57,400 nt of DNA from Mycobacterium innocens (GTDB taxonomy: Bacteria > Actinomycetota > Actinomycetes > Mycobacteriales > Mycobacteriaceae). Positions within the stretch are counted from its first letter, which is position 1; every line of letters starts with the position of its first letter. The stretch spans positions 1 through 57,400 of the forward strand of contig NZ_UPHQ01000248.1 in the NCBI RefSeq assembly GCF_900566055.1. The letters run 5' to 3'. Below, piece after piece: positions 56,686 to 57,400 of this stretch. The translations under genes and the position numbers were made by a program. The notes beneath the pieces were generated by a model. The model did no database searches and had not been told where the DNA came from. It worked only from the letters and a program-made list of their open reading frames with translations.

Positions 56686-57183
56686 TCACGCTTGCCGAGC
56701 CGGCGTCGCTCGGGAGTCGGTTTCGGTCTGGTCGGCGGTCACCACCCATCGACTGATCCTCCACACACCCTGCTGCTTGACCACGGTGAAGTCGTAACAG
56801 CCGGTGAGATCGGCAACGGGCGAACCACCTTGCCGGATTGAGAATACTTGGACATAGCAGTACCCGGTAGCTTCATCAGCGCTTTGGCCGGTGAACCACA
56901 ACGAGTTCAAGGCATGACGCCGTTTGTTTCCCGATGCCCTGAAACCCGATTTCCGTACTGAGAGCAACCGCATCACGGTATCGATGTCCGCCGTAAGCTC
57001 CCGGTTGTCGTGCAGTAAGACAAGCTCCGGCGAATCGGTGAACAAGGAGCGAAAATCGTCAAGCCTGTCTTGGTCGTAGGTGTAGGCGTAAGCGCCGAAC
57101 AAGTTCATGATTGCCAGTCGGTCTGCCGCGTCGAAGTTCACGCCCCCGACATCTGCGACCGGCGCGGATTGTGGTGTCAACAT
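56686..57183 (-). CDS. SnoaL-like (NTF2-fold) protein
   Basis: 165 residues of the SnoaL_4/NTF2 type: AADRLAIMNLFGAYAYTYDQDRLDDFRSLF is the usual start, followed by RRHALNSLWFTG and a final strand GVWRISRWVVTAD. Members are isomerases, dehydratases or ring-hydroxylating dioxygenase beta-like proteins; no specific reaction can be given. It lies 66 bases upstream of the enoyl-CoA hydratase gene on the same strand and may share its transcript. Confidence 0.75.
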   Translation of the reverse strand: MLTPQSAPVADVGGVNFDAADRLAIMNLFGAYAYTYDQDRLDDFRSLFTDSPELVLLHDNRELTADIDTVMRLLSVRKSGFRASGNKRRHALNSLWFTGQSADEATGYCYVQVFSIRQGGSPVADLTGCYDFTVVKQQGVWRISRWVVTADQTETDSRATPARQA

Positions 57184-57307
57184 TGATCGATATTCCCTTT
57201 CGAATTTTGTGAGCCCGGTGTCCTCGACGCGGGTTCTGCCGACAAGTTGCGAAGCCCCCGGGTGGCGCGGCGCCTCGGTTGATGGTCATGCAACAAGACA
57301 CCGGCGG

Positions 57308-57400
57308 ATGCCACCGCATCAGTGCGGCGGCCCGCCCCCTCCCGGTAACCCGCCCGCTCCCGGGGGCTGGCCCCCTGCCGGCGGCTGGCCCCCTGCCGAC
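57308..57400 (+). CDS. Start of a Pro/Gly/Trp-rich protein, cut by the window edge
   Basis: From ATG 57308 the frame is open to the edge and reads MPPHQCGGPPPPGNPPAPG followed by two GGWPPA repeats. Mycobacterial membrane proteins of the RDD/DUF2510 type often begin with such disordered tails. No clear ribosome site precedes the ATG, so the true start may be elsewhere. Confidence 0.4.
   Translation, partial: MPPHQCGGPPPPGNPPAPGGWPPAGGWPPAD

Overview
The window is mycobacterial chromosome. Nearly every backbone gene has a recognisable Mycobacterium tuberculosis counterpart, in an order that follows the Rv0798c to Rv0831c block in reverse: Cfp29 encapsulin, DyP peroxidase, pepC, purL, Rv0805, cpsY, purF, purM, Rv0810c to Rv0813c, sseC, cysA2, glnR, mshD, phoT, phoY2, LytR-CpsA-Psr, dus, desA1, kmtR and a Lys/Glu/Asp/Phe tRNA cluster. 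High G+C, many GTG/TTG starts and leaderless promoters (TAnnnT about 6-7 bases before the start codon) fit this. It looks like a slow-growing Mycobacterium, but the species cannot be fixed from sequence alone. A complete pstSCAB operon lies where M. tuberculosis keeps only phoT.

Region 1 (1-12376) is an accessory island against the 3' end of tRNA-Phe. At its left edge is the start of an IS110-like transposase on the minus strand, with a long stem-loop upstream. Next come the C-terminal remnant of a DUF1156 DNA methyltransferase, an intact DUF499 ATPase, a nucleotidyltransferase/metallophosphoesterase pair in visibly more A+T-rich DNA, and a DUF4062-TPR protein on the opposite strand. The right part is a compact pSAM2-like integrative element: Nudix (Pif-like), GntR (KorSA-like), a Pra-like activator, an FtsK/TraB-like translocase, a small unknown protein, an excisionase-type HTH protein and a tyrosine integrase. 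Near-identical operator motifs lie in front of the GntR gene and the Pra-like gene.

Region 2 (12377-29000) holds four tRNAs, a TIGR04255 protein, a SAM methyltransferase, a deaminase, the metal sensor KmtR with a His-rich peptide, an MpaB/DUF2236 oxygenase divergent from a TetR regulator, desA1-dus, a LytR-CpsA-Psr ligase and phoY2. The run glnR-mshD-pstS-pstC-pstA-pstB follows on the minus strand.

Region 3 (29000-37400) starts with a 53-bp tandem repeat and lmeA. It continues with a cysteine-attenuated sulfur operon (poly-Cys leader, DUF4395, rhodanese, sseC), a leaderless 32-residue membrane peptide and a nitrobindin-like protein. Between the nitrobindin and aminodeoxychorismate-lyase genes, which are neighbours in M. 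tuberculosis, sits a two-gene insertion: a membrane RCK/RyR-domain protein and a TIR-transmembrane-PknH-sensor receptor. This is my best candidate for an undescribed signalling or immunity system.

Region 4 (37400-57400) is mostly core: pabC-like, a 54-bp repeat, YgfZ-like, DUF3073, purM, purF, an SCP-like protein, an orphan MceA-type protein and a HAD lipoprotein, cpsY, the cAMP phosphodiesterase, a CPBP protease, purL, a VOC protein, pepC, DyP peroxidase plus encapsulin, an enoyl-CoA hydratase, a SnoaL-like protein, and the start of a Pro/Gly/Trp-rich protein cut by the window end.
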